Shown: piece by piece, positions 47,985 through 59,564 of the stretch
Layout of the letters: every line of letters begins with the position of its first letter
Position numbering within the stretch: the stretch's first letter is position 1
Assembly: GCA_037127315.1 (NCBI GenBank)
Contig: JBBBDQ010001939.1
Coordinates: 334,501-398,500 of the forward strand
Direction of reading: 5' to 3'
DNA length: 64,000 nucleotides
Origin: Ascarosepion bandense
Taxonomy: Eukaryota; Mollusca; Cephalopoda; Sepiida; Sepiidae
The notes under the pieces: model-generated
The model's database searches: none
Seen by the model: the letters and a program-made list of their open reading frames with translations, nothing else
Told to the model about the DNA's origin: nothing
Translations under genes and position numbers: made by a program

Positions 47985-49890
47985 GGATATAAAATGTGCA
48001 TGTGTGTATCACTTGTTAATCTGTTCATAAAAAAAAGACTCAACCTACTTTTTAAGCATCTTTACAGCGCTCTCAAAGAATACTGGAAAAATAAATTCAA
48101 CTCATAATCATAAATGTAGTTGTACACTACAGTTCATTTTTTTTTTTTACTCCACCATAGATTACCACTGACCAGACCTTGACTTTCACAGTTGTTAACG
48201 TAAAAAATATGAGCGTTCTTAAATTTTGAAAACCTAAAAAAATTCATTTCTAATAAGTTACTTGTGGCAAAATAAAATCCAAGTCAGTAAAGTTTTCCTT
48301 TTTTTTCTTTTTCTTTTTTTTGTTGTCTTTCAAATTTTATTCATATGTATCCCTGTTTGAAACTTATTGATATGCGTTTTCTTTTTAGTTGATATAAGGA
48401 ACAAAATTGATAGTCTTTCTTTATTGACTATTAATGGCGATGCAATGTAAAAGTTTTCATTATGGAAAACAATTGATGAACTCTGAAATTTCAGCTTGAA
48501 CTGCTTGATGTCTGCTTTGTTTTAAGGCATAAATACACCATGTTCTATCACCGGATCTAAAAACAATGTGCTTGTGACTTGTAGATAGTTGAGAAAAGAG
48601 AGTAATTTATAAGCGTTTGGGCCAAACATACTCCAAAAACTAGCTTATCTATTGAAAAGATGATAAAAAAACTATCGTCACCTTGTTAGGGAGTAATCAT
48701 TTCCAAGACAAAATGTGTTTAAAAGTTTAACAGTATATTCGTGTTTATTCTGAAATTTATGTTGGTGAAAAGTAAAACTGAGCCATAGAACCTTGGTAAT
48801 GCAATGTAACAATTTCAATGGCTTTCACTTAAGAGGCTTAAAGCATCTTGTTAAAATATACTTATGATAAGTATATTTTAACAAGTTTTAGTGTGTGTCA
48901 GGAATCCTACAAGATGGAAAACTGTGAGTGTGATTAGACTTTTTATGAAAAATTGAATCGCAATGTCTTTATCAGTTATCTTCAATCATTTTTAATTTTT
49001 GTCTGTTCTTGTTTTATCTTGTAAGGATATAGGTCTTTTTGGCAAGTTATCCGTTGGTAGAACCAACGATTTTCTTTTTTTCGTTTTCTTATTATTACTG
49101 CAAGCGTCATTTTACCTATTTGAGTAGACTGCATTTTATCAAATTTTTAGTTACCTCCATGATATGGCTGAAAAATCAGCATAAATATGAAGAAAGAAGG
49201 CCCAAAACTTAATAAAAACGAACTTTTTTCCCTAATGCTTGTTAGGAAAGATAAAAGTATTTTAAAATCCTTTTTTAATCCCTTCCCTTCTAAGACGTTC
49301 GAAATTTTGGTTAAAAAAAAATCTTTTAATTTTAGTTAGCGGGTAACACAATCGTTACGAGAGTTTTTAATAACAATTAAACTCGTTATTATTTCTTTCT
49401 TTTTTTTTTTCTGGACAAACATCAATTTGGTTGGAAATTCTTGCAAAAATCAAATAATTATCGGATTTTTATGAAACTTTCAAGACTTATTCACAAATGA
49501 ATGAAAATATTTTTTAAAAAATCTTTTTTTAACATCTGTTAACCCCCCCCCCCCCCCCCCAAAAAAAATCATGAAATTTTAAGAAATTAAAAATTTTGTT
49601 GAGAAAATTGGTTTTAACGCAGTCAGTGAGAATGTAAAATCATCTTTTTTTTTTTTTTTTTTTTTTTTTACATTTTGCTTTTATTTTTGAAAATCTGCTC
49701 CCAATAGTAAAAAAAAAGTTTTTAATTGCTTTAATACAGAGAAAAAAAATTATTAATAATGGAATTTTGAAAAAATTGTTTTAATTTCTTTTAATTATAA
49801 TAATAATTCATAAGGTTTAAAAAATATTTTTTTAATACTTCAAAAGATTTGTTATCGTTAGCTTAAACTTAAGTGAAAGATTATATTTTT
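47985..49890. other. AT-rich noncoding DNA
   Basis: Perfect hairpin at 48847-48885, an 18-base C run at 49543-49560 and a T run at 49646-49669. No genes recognised. Confidence 0.45.
48847..48885. repeat. Perfect hairpin, 18-base arms, 3-base loop
   Basis: cttgttaaaatatactta, tga, taagtatattttaacaag. It resembles a bidirectional terminator-like stem in form only; in an animal genome it is more likely a decayed repeat end or chance expansion. Confidence 0.9.
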
Positions 49891-52800
49891 TTTTTAGTAA
49901 TTGAAAAGTTTAATACAAATCGTCATGCCTTCATATTTTTTTTGTATGGTAATTTCCATATCTACATTAAAGGGTCATGTATTTCACTGTTTCTTTCCCT
50001 TACAGGAAAAGAATTTGTACAATTATTTCACTTGTGATCATCATACACTTATCTGCATCTGTCAAGCTGTCATCACATTTCAAATACGGCGGGGGGGGGG
50101 GGGCAGAAAGTTGAACTCTGTGTTTAAGAAATAAATTTATTATTCTAAATTTCATGCTATAAGTTGCTAATTGTCCAAAAATGTGTATTTTTGCCAGATA
50201 AAACTGAGAATTAACGTTTGTTTACATTACAAATGTGTCAATCGCTCAAAAATAGTTGAAAAACTTTTTAAAAAATGACAAATTTTAGATTCCAATCAAT
50301 ATAATTTCTGTTTGAAATACACCAGAATATTTTGCTTACTGAAATATAGTAAATTTAATCATTTCAATTAAAACTAAAATGTTTCAAGAAAACTTATTTT
50401 AAAAAATTCAGTTTAAAAGTTAGTTATTGAAAATGAGTGGTACCTAAAATAATCCATTAATTCTTTTATTAATTCATAATGATAAAAATAAAATGACTGA
50501 TATGAAATATCCATTCCAAACTATAAGATGGAATATGCTTAAATTTTTTATTGTTGCCAACATTTCCATTCAATGGGAATGTTGTCACTCTAGGAAAAAT
50601 TTAGGTGAGAATCGTTACTGCAGCAAACTTGATTATGTTTAACAGTTAATAAAAATTAAAAATAGATATTTGGGTAAATGATCTGTGAAGTATCAATTAT
50701 AGTAGTGCATAAAAATGTTAAAATAGATGTATAGTAATTTAGTATGGCAGGGATAAGAGAAAAGAAAGTAGTGAATACATATAATTCAATTTATATTATT
50801 TAGGTGTTAAAATATAAAATTAAAAATGATAATAAACTTAATGAAATGAATAACCAGTTGTTAATTCTTCTAGATGGTTTGTGATGAAAAAAATTAAACA
50901 TTTTGACTTTTTTTAATTGAAAGTATGGTTTGCATATTGTACATGAGAGCATAAGGAATTTAATGTATCCCTGATGTTTATAGTTTTCTTTTGTTCATAT
51001 ATATATATATATATATATAATTTTTAAAACTTGTTTTACTAATACAATTTTTATTCCAATTACTATATAGGATTATATATACATATAATAATTAATGATT
51101 ATGATGCTGTGTGTGTGTGTGTGTGCACGCATGTTCACACAAAGCACTGGAGTCTTATTTATTATTTATTCTTTTGTCTTTTATAGAAGAAAATGTTAGT
51201 GTCAAAAGGCTATACAAATCTGGGAATTTTTACTTGGATATTTGTTTCTTTCACTCTGTTCAAAATGTTATCTTGACATTTGTGCTCCGCTTCTTTAGCT
51301 TTATGAAAGCATCTGATATAATCAAAATAAATCACTAAGCTTGGCAATTTTTGTTGTCTATCCAGATCAATATCTATTTATTTTACTGTCTGTTAATGAT
51401 TATCTGCATATATGAAAATGCAGTGTAAGTTTGTGCCAGTTTTCAAAGAGTACACACATATACTACACTATGATCCTCACCAGAAGTGTGAATACATACA
51501 TAATCTTTTTTCTTTGTATGAATACCAATATTTAATTACTTTTATGTTTTGATAACAAACCACTTCAAATACATGAGCATTTACTTGCCTAATTCACGAA
51601 CAATAATAATTGTCAAAGTTTGTCAGTTTCTTTTCTTTGTTTCAAGTCATATATATATATATTTATCCCATGTTCAATTTGCTATTTGGTTATGAAAATA
51701 ACCTTTTTATTTTATCTTTTCACCTGCAAAGCATCATCATGAAAATTAACTTTAAATTCGCTTCATTTAAAGATAGACAAAATTCAGTGCACAAAGATAG
51801 ATGCTAGGCAAATATTGAAAAGCTAGCAGACCTCGTGGTTGGTATTTTTTTTTCTTTCTATCTCTCAATGCAAAGAGTGTTGTAAGATTTGTTGTAATCC
51901 ACCTCTAGAGATTTGAGCCTAACAATGCTCTACTGTGAAGATTTTTTTTTCCCATACAGTTAAGATTACAGAAGTGAATAGACAGTAAGTTAGTATTAGC
52001 TTACTTATGTATGTATACAAAAAGCTCATTTCATTCATAGTGCATCTAAATGTTTGCTTTTGATTTTTAAATTCTCTTGGAATAATGCTTGATCCAATAA
52101 ATGTACAAGATAATTATTTTACATTTAAATACCAAATTTGTTGATTACTTATGTATTTAAATTGGCAACCAAAAGAGAGCTTCATTATAGGAGTCCAGAA
52201 CTCTATAAGTGTGTGTATGTATGTATGTATGAATGAATGAATGATAAAGAGAAAAAAATGTTTAAGATTGGCCATGCCAAATATTAAAACAAAAACACCA
52301 ATCAACTAGTTTCATCCACACTCATCAGAACTGCAAATGGAAGGAAAATGTGAAAAATAAATCTTTTATGGGTGACATGAATGAATGGGAGGAGCAATTT
52401 TAATTTTGCTAAGAGTTATTAAATCTGAAGATGCTAGAGATCCAGCAAAGCAAACACTCCTTTTGTTTACAAAGAGAGGGCCACCTAGACATAATAAACA
52501 AAGAGTGTTTGCTTGGGCTAAGACATAAACTAAAAGAGTATCTGAGAGAAAGTTGAAGATTTTCATCAATGAGTCCTTTGTTTCCTTAAATTGAGAAATG
52601 AGTAACAAAAAGCACATTGTGAAAAGAAAATGTGGCACAGAGATAAGAATTTTCTTAGTTTTAAATGAATATTTTCTCATTCATTATCAACTTCAAGAAG
52701 ATGCTTAATATTTGGGAATCAAAACTCTTAGCAAGTAGACTTTATTCATTCATATAATCTCAAAATAGAATATCACTAGAAAATCCTTCTTGCAAAAGAG

Positions 52801-53080
52801 AAATTAACTTAAGGTTACAAAATACAAAGAAGCAATATAAAAAAAAGTTCTATTGATATGTTAATGAGACCACTGTTTAAATTTTAATACATTGAAGAAA
52901 AGTATTTTAACAAATGTTCAAAAGAGAAACAAATATAATTTGCTGTTTTTATTTGGTTTATTTTCCATAATTCCAAATTAGAAATGCCAAATATAACATC
53001 TTAATAGATTTCTTACTGTCAATTTGAGCTTTTGAGCTAAAGTCATTTCCCTTCAAGACAGACAATTATAACCCTTCAAA
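49890..53080. other. AT-rich noncoding DNA with microsatellites
   Basis: G run 50091-50103, (TA)n 50998-51019, (GT)n 51109-51125, (TA)n 51648-51662, and GTAT/GAAT tetranucleotides 52210-52243. A hairpin is at 52449-52516. Open frames here have no known motif. Confidence 0.5.
52449..52516. repeat. Hairpin with about 19 paired bases
   Basis: Left arm gcaaacactccttttgttta (about 52449-52468) pairs with taaacaaagagtgtttgc (about 52497-52514) with a one-base bulge around a 28-base loop. Confidence 0.75.
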
Positions 53081-53084
53081 GATT

Positions 53085-53345
53085 TTTCTTTATCTGTGAA
53101 TTGCCATATATTCTTTGAAGTGGAGTGGTTTCCCATTGTCTTCTGAGGTTTGAGACTTAATTTTCCATCTCTAAGATTGGTTACTACCCAAGGTTAGAGA
53201 GCCCAGTCTATGGTTTTGAGTGGGGAGAGAAGAAAGATTCTTTTTCTTTCTTTCTTTCTTTTTCTCTCTCTCTCTCCCCTCACCTGTCTCATAGTGAATA
53301 TAAGACTTGTCTGGAATTTGAACCACTGTTTTAAAATTCCACCTT
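53085..53345 (-). repeat. SINE subfamily B copy, diverged
   Basis: In inverse orientation it carries the 3' end (tctttatctgtgaattgcca, the complement of tggcaattcacagataaaga), gtggtttcccattgtcttct, aagattggttactacccaag and agcccagtct. A TTTC/TC expansion (53238-53278) has replaced part of the body. The head is largely lost (gaatttgaacc at about 53317). Confidence 0.65.
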
Positions 53346-54210
53346 CTGTACCAACATCTGTTACATTATTCAAACTACAATTTCACAGTTTTGTCTTTCA
53401 ATACAGGAAAAAGCATTTTTGTTTATAGGTCTTCAAAAGAAAATACTTTAATGTTATTTGTAACTGCTGCCCTGTTTAAGAAAACAATATTCACTATGTA
53501 TTTTTAATTTGGTCATTTTGTGAAAGAGAAATTCTTTCATTTGGCCAAAAACCTTTTTCTCTCCGAAGATGATTGAATTGAATGACACACTGGGATTGAG
53601 TAATTAAGTGTTTGTTTGTTTGTGTTTTTTTTTTTTTACGAACCTTTTTAAACACACCATGCCATGGAGATGCTGCTATGGTTTCAATAGGAAATAGAAC
53701 ATTAATATAAAGCAAACTTAGGCTGCCTTGGCCTGAACTTGAAATCCACTTACCAATTGGATTTTCTTTGCTATCAACTGTTAGGCCAGCCATGTCACTA
53801 TATTTGAGCGCCAAGTTCGATTATTTTTCTTTTCATTGTTTCTCACTCCAAGCAAATTTGTACTTTGGACAGTAACAATAATTATCATAGTCAACAATTT
53901 TAGGCTTGGTGAACTAAGTGCCATGAAGTTGCTTTTAAAATAATTGTTTGCATTTTATATCTACACAATAAAATTATTTTACTAAAGTTTTCACTAAAGT
54001 GAAAATTCATCTATTTCTGCTGCTATCAGAGGTGATACAAACATAAAGGTAAAATTTACTACCAATATGCCATATAGGGCAATAAGGAGGGATTGGAACA
54101 TGTAATATCATAGATTCTGGTTAAATGGTTCATCAGTTACAAGGAATATTCATGTCTTATGAAGAATTGTGTAAGAACAAAATCAAATGTATGTAATAAT
54201 TTGTCATTTA
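53345..54210. other. Noncoding DNA without recognised features
   Basis: A minus-strand open frame (53494-53814) has a Lys/Gln stretch from a T run and no known domain. Confidence 0.4.
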
Positions 54211-54393
54211 CTTATAACACTTCACTCAGTCCTGAGCCTGATATACAGATGGCACAACTAATAAAATCTCCATATGATTTTTATGAAGTACTAACCTTCA
54301 AATGGCATGTGATGAAAATTTTGGCCAAATCGGATTATTAGTTTCCAAATTATACTTATTTAGGTGAAGCTACTGTTGCAAATTTTCAAAACA

Positions 54394-55381
54394 ATGGAAA
54401 AATCTGAATTTTGTGTGTTAATAAAGTATTGCTTTCTGATGGGGAGGGGATACTGTTCAAGCAAAGCATTGACTTGATAAGTGTTGTTAAGACTCTTCTC
54501 CATTGGAAATAATGGTTAAGAAGTGGTATTCTGAATTTAAACGTGGTCATACAGAGACGAATGATGCTGAACACTCAGGTCACCCAAAATTGGCATTTGT
54601 TCTAGAAAACACCAAAAAATCCACAAATTTGTTTTGGCTGATCATAAATTGAAGTTGCGTGAGATAGCATAGTAGTTGAACATATCAGAAAGCAGTGTAT
54701 TTGCCATTTTGCATGAACATTTGTCGATAAGAAATCTGTGTTCAAAGTGAGTGCTGTGTTTGCTCACAGTCAATCAAAAACAACACGTTGATTCAGAGCA
54801 TTGTTTCAATGCAACAGAGTTTTTGCATAAATATGTGACAATGAATGAAACATTGATCCACCACTTCACTCCAAGTGAAAGCTGTTCAAAGTGACTGAAT
54901 GCAAACATTAGCAGGCAAGGTTTTGGCCTCTGTACTTGGGAATGCGCGAGGTATTTTGTTTATTCATTACCTTGGGAAAGGAAGAATCATCAATAGCAAA
55001 TATTATAGAGTATAACTGGTGCATTTGAAGGAAGAAATTGCCAAAAAACAACCACAAATGAAGAAAAAGTGATCTTTCACCAAGATCACACACCATGTTG
55101 CAAGTCAATCGTAACAATGGCAAAACTACATGAATTGTGCTTCAAATTGCTTCTGCATCTACCCTATTTTCTAGATCTGGCCACCAGTGACTACTGGCTG
55201 TTTGCAGACTTCAAAAGAATGCACCAAAGAGAAAGAATTAGCTCCAATGAAGAAGTAATATTAGAAACTGAAGTGTATTTTGAGGCCAAAGACAAATCGT
55301 TCTACAAAAAAGGCATCAAATTGTCAGATAAGCATTGGAATCGGTGTATCACCATAGAAGGAAACTAATGTTGATGAATAA
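54394..55381 (+). pseudogene. mariner transposase pseudogene, second copy
   Basis: ATG at 54394 matches the start of the first copy. HTH region EVA-like near 54650-54720 (NISESSVFAILHEHLSI-like, with stops). First Asp region lost in part near 54840 (TMNETLIHHFTP: the D of D-E-T-W is N). Second Asp in VIFHQDHTPCCKS (55065-55100). Third region LPYFLDLATSDYWLFADFK (about 55158-55215). End near VDE-stop at 55381. Several frameshifts and an early stop at 55368. Inactive. Confidence 0.85.
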
Positions 55382-55469
55382 ACTCAAATTTTTCCTGAAA
55401 GTTTGTAATTGACGTGGTGAGTCAGCAGTTGGTGCGGGTCGATGGCATGCCTCACCATGTTAGAGACCT

Positions 55470-55796
55470 GTGCCCTTTTTTTGGGCTCAAATCCCACAAC
55501 TGACGAAGAAGACACAGGATAGTGAACAGCCGATATACGAAGAGTTGGGTTCAACAACTGATCACTCCAATATCACTAGTTTGCCAATAGATCAGGACGT
55601 GTCTAATGAGAGCTCCTCCGATGAAGCTCAACCACTACCCCTTCAGAGGAGCGCCCAGAACAAAAGGCCACACCCGCACTGTCATCTGTGTAATCATGAG
55701 ATCAGGGGAGAGTGTGGCAGACATGAGATAGAACCTGGGATGAGCACAACTGTTTGCTACTTGCCTTGTCCCAAAAAAGAGCCCGTATTTGCTTAG
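55470..55796 (+). CDS. Hypothetical 108-residue ORF with Cys/His cluster
   Basis: The ORF is rich in polar residues (residues 14-60) and ends in a Cys/His-rich part: HCHLCNHEIRGECGRH (about residues 70-85), then CYLPC near residue 98. This spacing could form a zinc-binding end like those found at the C-terminus of some DNA transposases, but I do not recognise the family. Low-complexity AT bias is absent, so it may be a genuine coding remnant of the inserted element. The first ATG lies within the tRNA-like stretch, so the true start may differ. Confidence 0.35.
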   Translation: MPFFWAQIPQLTKKTQDSEQPIYEELGSTTDHSNITSLPIDQDVSNESSSDEAQPLPLQRSAQNKRPHPHCHLCNHEIRGECGRHEIEPGMSTTVCYLPCPKKEPVFA

Positions 55797-55899
55797 CATG
55801 TAAAGCTACTGCAGTTAAAATGAAGGAGAAAAAAAGCACTTACCGCTCTGCCGTAATCTGTCCTCGGCCAGATAACATAAAAGAATAAGGGGGTCTTGC

Positions 55900-56010
55900 A
55901 TTGCATTTTTATACAATAAAGATGCAATGCGTTATGGGATCGCATGAAGACGCAAAGGATTATGGGTATATGGACAAATATAAAAGCAACTAATTTTTCC
56001 CAGTGCGAGG
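55900..56010 (+). promoter_or_regulatory. Promoter-like end of the insertion
   Basis: gatgcaatgcgttatgggat (55921-55940) and gacgcaaaggattatgggta (55950-55969) are two like-oriented relatives of the inverse ZNF143/Staf motif (CGCAA-G-ATTCTGGGAA). Then atataaaag (55978-55986), a TATA box. This is the normal layout of a core promoter. Confidence 0.45.
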
Positions 56011-56194
56011 TGCTTGGAGTTCACAGTTGGCATCTGAAAAGTCTGTTAGTGCGATTTTGAGACAGAACTCAAGAAGGAACGACTCTAGGTTAGAATACCA
56101 GCTGGGAGAGCCACTCGCTGGTTGCTGTTTTCACTTTATTTCTCCCCAAAATTGTTTTATTAGTTAGGCCTGTGATTTATTTAGTGATGTGTTA

Positions 56195-56710
56195 TATTTG
56201 AAAGTAGCAGTTACTTAAAAGGGGCCAAAATTTGTGGTCTGATGTGTTTTACTTAAATATCTTACAAGCAGATTATACAAGATGCAAAGAGATTTATTTT
56301 ATATATTTATATGTATATATATATAAACAGTGTGTACATAGGAATCAACACTGCATGATGACTCAATTTTGCACTTTAGTGCATTTTTCAGATCAAACCA
56401 TGATCTGAAGATTTATATTGAAGTGTGAAACTGACAGTTACTATGCTGTGTTGATTCTTATGTCCACACTGTCCATATCTGTAAATGCTCTGTCTCCAAT
56501 ACTGAGCACTGTTCTTCCATAAATATACCAAATTTTACACTAATATATGATATATAAATTTCTATATATCAAAACAATGTTGAGTAATTGAATGACAAGA
56601 TGTGAGTGCGAAGGTCTATTTAACACCTTTTGTTCTTTAAAAGGACTTTATAAAGAAGTGTTCTAATTAATAGAATTATGTATTGAAAGTTTAACCCTCT
56701 TTAATTTTAA
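56195..56710. other. AT-rich noncoding DNA
   Basis: No recognisable feature. Confidence 0.45.
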
Positions 56711-56713
56711 ATA

Positions 56714-56748
<35 letters not shown>
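56711..56748 (+). repeat. (TA)n microsatellite
   Basis: About 17 TA units at the tail of the CR1-like fragment that follows. Confidence 0.9.
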
Positions 56749-56752
<4 letters not shown>

Positions 56753-57160
56753 TCACCCTAATCAATGTAATAAATGCCACTGTGATGCATGAGTTTACAA
56801 GGAGTGAAAGAAAATGAGAGGACTTTAATGTGAAGACATCAGGAAAATAAAGGAACAGAATTAATGGAGACAGAAGATAGCAATTGATGTTGCATTTAAA
56901 TTTTTGAAGATTGTAGATGGCATGGAAGCAAGAAACCAGGTGGAATTTCCACAGGAAAGTGCAAGAAAATAAATTAGAATAGAACTGACAGTTGCATTTA
57001 GCTAGTTCAACAGTAAAAAAAAGTAAGACCTAATTGCCAATCTAGAAGCACATTTGAATTCATGCACTTGAAGTATTTAGAACAGCTCATCAGGACAATT
57101 ACCATGAAAATATATGTAGAAAAGACAGAGGGAAGCCACATCATAATGATCGGTGGGGGA
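56749..57160 (-). mobile_element. CR1-like LINE 3' end
   Basis: Reading minus: C-terminal ORF remnant, FKNLNA-type residues near 56905-56890, then an untranslated tail ending ...atcacagtggcatttatt and agggtgaaataat at 56749-56761. The plus-strand match to 12780-13110 is plain (tgcatttaaatttttgaaga; atgaaaatatatgtagaaaa). Confidence 0.7.
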
Positions 57161-58200
57161 ATGACTGCCTTCTATTATCCTTGTTCTGAGATGAGCAAAA
57201 TTTTGCTTATGATATCTTACAAATCTTAGTTGTTGTGTGTGTGTTTTTTTTTTGTTTTTTTTTAATCATACCCTTGGAATTATTCATGAACCAAAAAATA
57301 GGTTTAATAAAGTAGAAAATGGATCTTGCATGAAAGGAAGGAAGAAAATAAAAAAAAAAAATCATTCTACAGAGATATAGGAAATTCTCAAATGATCAAA
57401 AATAAAATCTCCCACACACACGGATTTCCTTTTTAGTCTATTTCTTGTAGCTTATCTAAACATTATTTAACACCCTGAGAAAAATGCATAAGCATATTCT
57501 TTCACACTTCTGATGTTATTTGCACTTAAAATAATTAATTTCATTAAGACCACCCACTGCCAAAAAAAAACAAAAAAAAAAACAGGCGCTTATCTCAAAA
57601 ACATTTTCAGTCCAGTCTTACTTTTACTTCGTTAAACAAACATGTATAGGATTGCGTGTTTTTTTGTTTTGTTCAAATTTGAATAAATCTTTGCTTTTTG
57701 TCACTGATAAATTATTTATGGTTGCATTAGCTGGAATTTTCTTAGATTTGAACATGTTTAGATAGTATTATCATTGAGAAATGTTTTAATATTTAACTAA
57801 CCTTAGTTAAGTACAAAATAAAATAACTTTTGTGTTAATTTTCTCAAGTTCAAATTTTGTCCTAGTCAGTTGTTTTCACATTTGCAAAGTTGTAAATCTT
57901 TCTCCTCTCAAATATTATATTAAATAGGAGAGTAAACTGGATACTGTAGATTTAAGTGGAAAAATTACAAATGTTGTTTTTTGTGCTTTTGAAGCAATAT
58001 ATAAGCAGTTTTGATTAAAACATTGTTTTCTTTTGACCTAAATTAGCATATTCAATATACATAGAAAAGGCATTTTTTCACAAAATAATCCATTTTGGTC
58101 AGTGTGTTTGTTGATGTGTGTGTGTGCTTGAGATGCTGGGACTGATTTTCTTCAAACTTTTTGTATTAACCATATATTGTCTATGGTTATATAGCAAAGT
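57160..58200. other. AT-rich noncoding DNA
   Basis: No recognisable feature beyond T and A runs (57246-57263, 57350-57361, 57564-57581). Confidence 0.45.
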
Positions 58201-58203
58201 ATG

Positions 58204-58760
58204 CAGGTCACTCTGAAAGTAATATTACTTGTTTTATTACATTGGCTCACAGCAGAGGCATATATCAGTGGTATGCAGTAGTTTTAACTTTCCTGCCAAT
58301 AAATTTATTTTTATTTCTTTCTATCTTTATCACAGATAACAGCTGAATAGCACTTGGCAAAATTACATCTGACATGAAAATGTATACAAACCAGAAAAAA
58401 TTCACCCATTAATATTCATTGGCATTTACTGAACATTTATAGAGAACAGGTAATGGATGTGAGTGCAGTTAGACAGTAAAGTAATGCATTTTAACAGTGG
58501 CAATAGTGATGTGTAACAAGCCACATTCTACATAGTCCTGCACAATTGACAACTCATGAATTGTAGAGCACTTTTAAAATGCACAGCCAGTGATGATGAC
58601 CTGTACAAAAACATTGTTTTGGAACTGAAAACTTATTCTGTGCAACAATATTATTGTTCTCAGTATTTGAAATTTCCATGGGAAGAATTACTTTGAGTAC
58701 ATTTCTTTGTGATTTCAAAAAGACTACTATTAAATTATATTAAAAATGGCAGATCTCTTT
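58204..58760 (+). mobile_element. Third mariner-type element, 5' fragment
   Basis: aggtcactctgaaagtaata (58205-58224) resembles a mariner terminal repeat. The plus strand from about 58400 then reads, in shifting frames, FTEHL-REQVMDVSAVRQ, then F-SG-SDV-NKPHST-PCT and NAQPVMM. The layout of helix, V-RWV-F-SG-DV-DKPRSGRP is the N-terminal DNA-binding region and linker of mariner transposases. The catalytic part is missing. It is a different lineage from the other two copies. Confidence 0.6.
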
Positions 58761-58784
58761 AGGACATAGACAATAATAGTTCTC

Positions 58785-59050
58785 CATAGATTCCTTTTTC
58801 TGTGAATTGGCATACCTTCTTGAGCAAGATAGTTGAGTAATTTCCTGTAGCCTTCTCTGTGGTTTGAAGTTCTGAGTTTTCTTCCTCTTTGACTGATTGC
58901 CATTTAAGTCTACAACATCCAGTCTGTTCTATTTAATTCATAACTGAGAGGAAAAAGATAAATGTCTTTACAAGGACATGTGTGCAAAAGTGAACACAAC
59001 TGACTAGGCCATAATTTGAATTTGGTATGATAATTCTACTTTTCATATTA
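58785..59050 (-). repeat. SINE subfamily B copy
   Basis: In inverse orientation: 3' end (tctgtgaattggcatacc), gactgattgccatttaagtc, gtctgttctatttaattcat, acaaggacatgtgtgcaaaa, and the B box side (ataatttgaatttgg) near 59015-59030. Nearly full length but strongly diverged. Confidence 0.7.
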
Positions 59051-59098
59051 GCAAAATATTTGAACCACAAATATATAAAGAACAAATACATGTTAATG

Positions 59099-59124
59099 TA
59101 ACACAATTTTGATAAATTGTGTTA
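59099..59124. repeat. Perfect short hairpin
   Basis: taacacaattt, tgat, aaattgtgtta: 11-base arms. Confidence 0.85.
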
Positions 59125-59564
59125 TGAATAACATTTTCCTTATTAACAGTAGATTTCCAAGCTATCATGAGAGTGTTCTAGCAAATTTGACTTCATATTA
59201 TTACTCTGAAAACAGTTTATGACATGTCTTCAAAAATGCATATCTGTTTTTCTAAAAATAATACAACAAGTATTTAGGTAATCTTAAAAGTTATAAGTGG
59301 AGCCATGAATAAACTTTTGCATCTATGTAACTTTATTCTATTGTTATTCCAGAATACTGCTTAGACAAACTAACATTAATTTTCCAAGTATTGCTCAGAT
59401 AACTGAACCCCTTTCTTCATACACTTGATGTTATTAACACATATTGCTTTGGTTGATCAATTTTCCTGTTCTCATTAAATGTGAGAGATTTTTTTTAAGT
59501 ATAAAAAAAGAAAAAGGCATTCACTTACCTGAACAATATTCAGAATGTTAATGACTTTTAAGAC

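Larger units (their letters stand above)
55402..56148 (+). mobile_element. Unidentified insertion with short ORF and promoter-like end
   Basis: About 740 bases of much higher GC content than the surroundings, inside the mariner. It starts with a possible tRNA-like stretch (gagtcagcagttggtgcggg, 55419-55438; gggctcaaatccc, 55481-55493). It then holds a 108-codon ORF and ends in a promoter-like segment (55890-56060). It could be a solo LTR with flanking leader, or a nonautonomous DNA element. No clear terminal repeat or target duplication was found. Confidence 0.55.
54217..56192 (+). mobile_element. mariner element, second copy, split by an insertion
   Basis: Left end acacttcactcagtcctgag (54217-54236) and right end tttatttagtgatgtgt (about 56176-56192), each next to TA. 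The 5' leader and transposase align with the 6193-7470 copy from end to end. After the transposase stop the match breaks at about 55402 and resumes at about 56148 (ttgttttattagttagg), so about 740 bases are inserted in the 3' untranslated part. Confidence 0.85.

Noticed and set aside
48847..48885. Rho-independent terminator
   Set aside because: All other evidence points to an animal genome; a bacterial terminator is not expected and no U tract with a gene precedes it.
55410..55495. tRNA gene at the start of the insertion in the second mariner
   Set aside because: A-like and B-like boxes are present but are about 60 bases apart and the sequence does not fold into a cloverleaf by eye.
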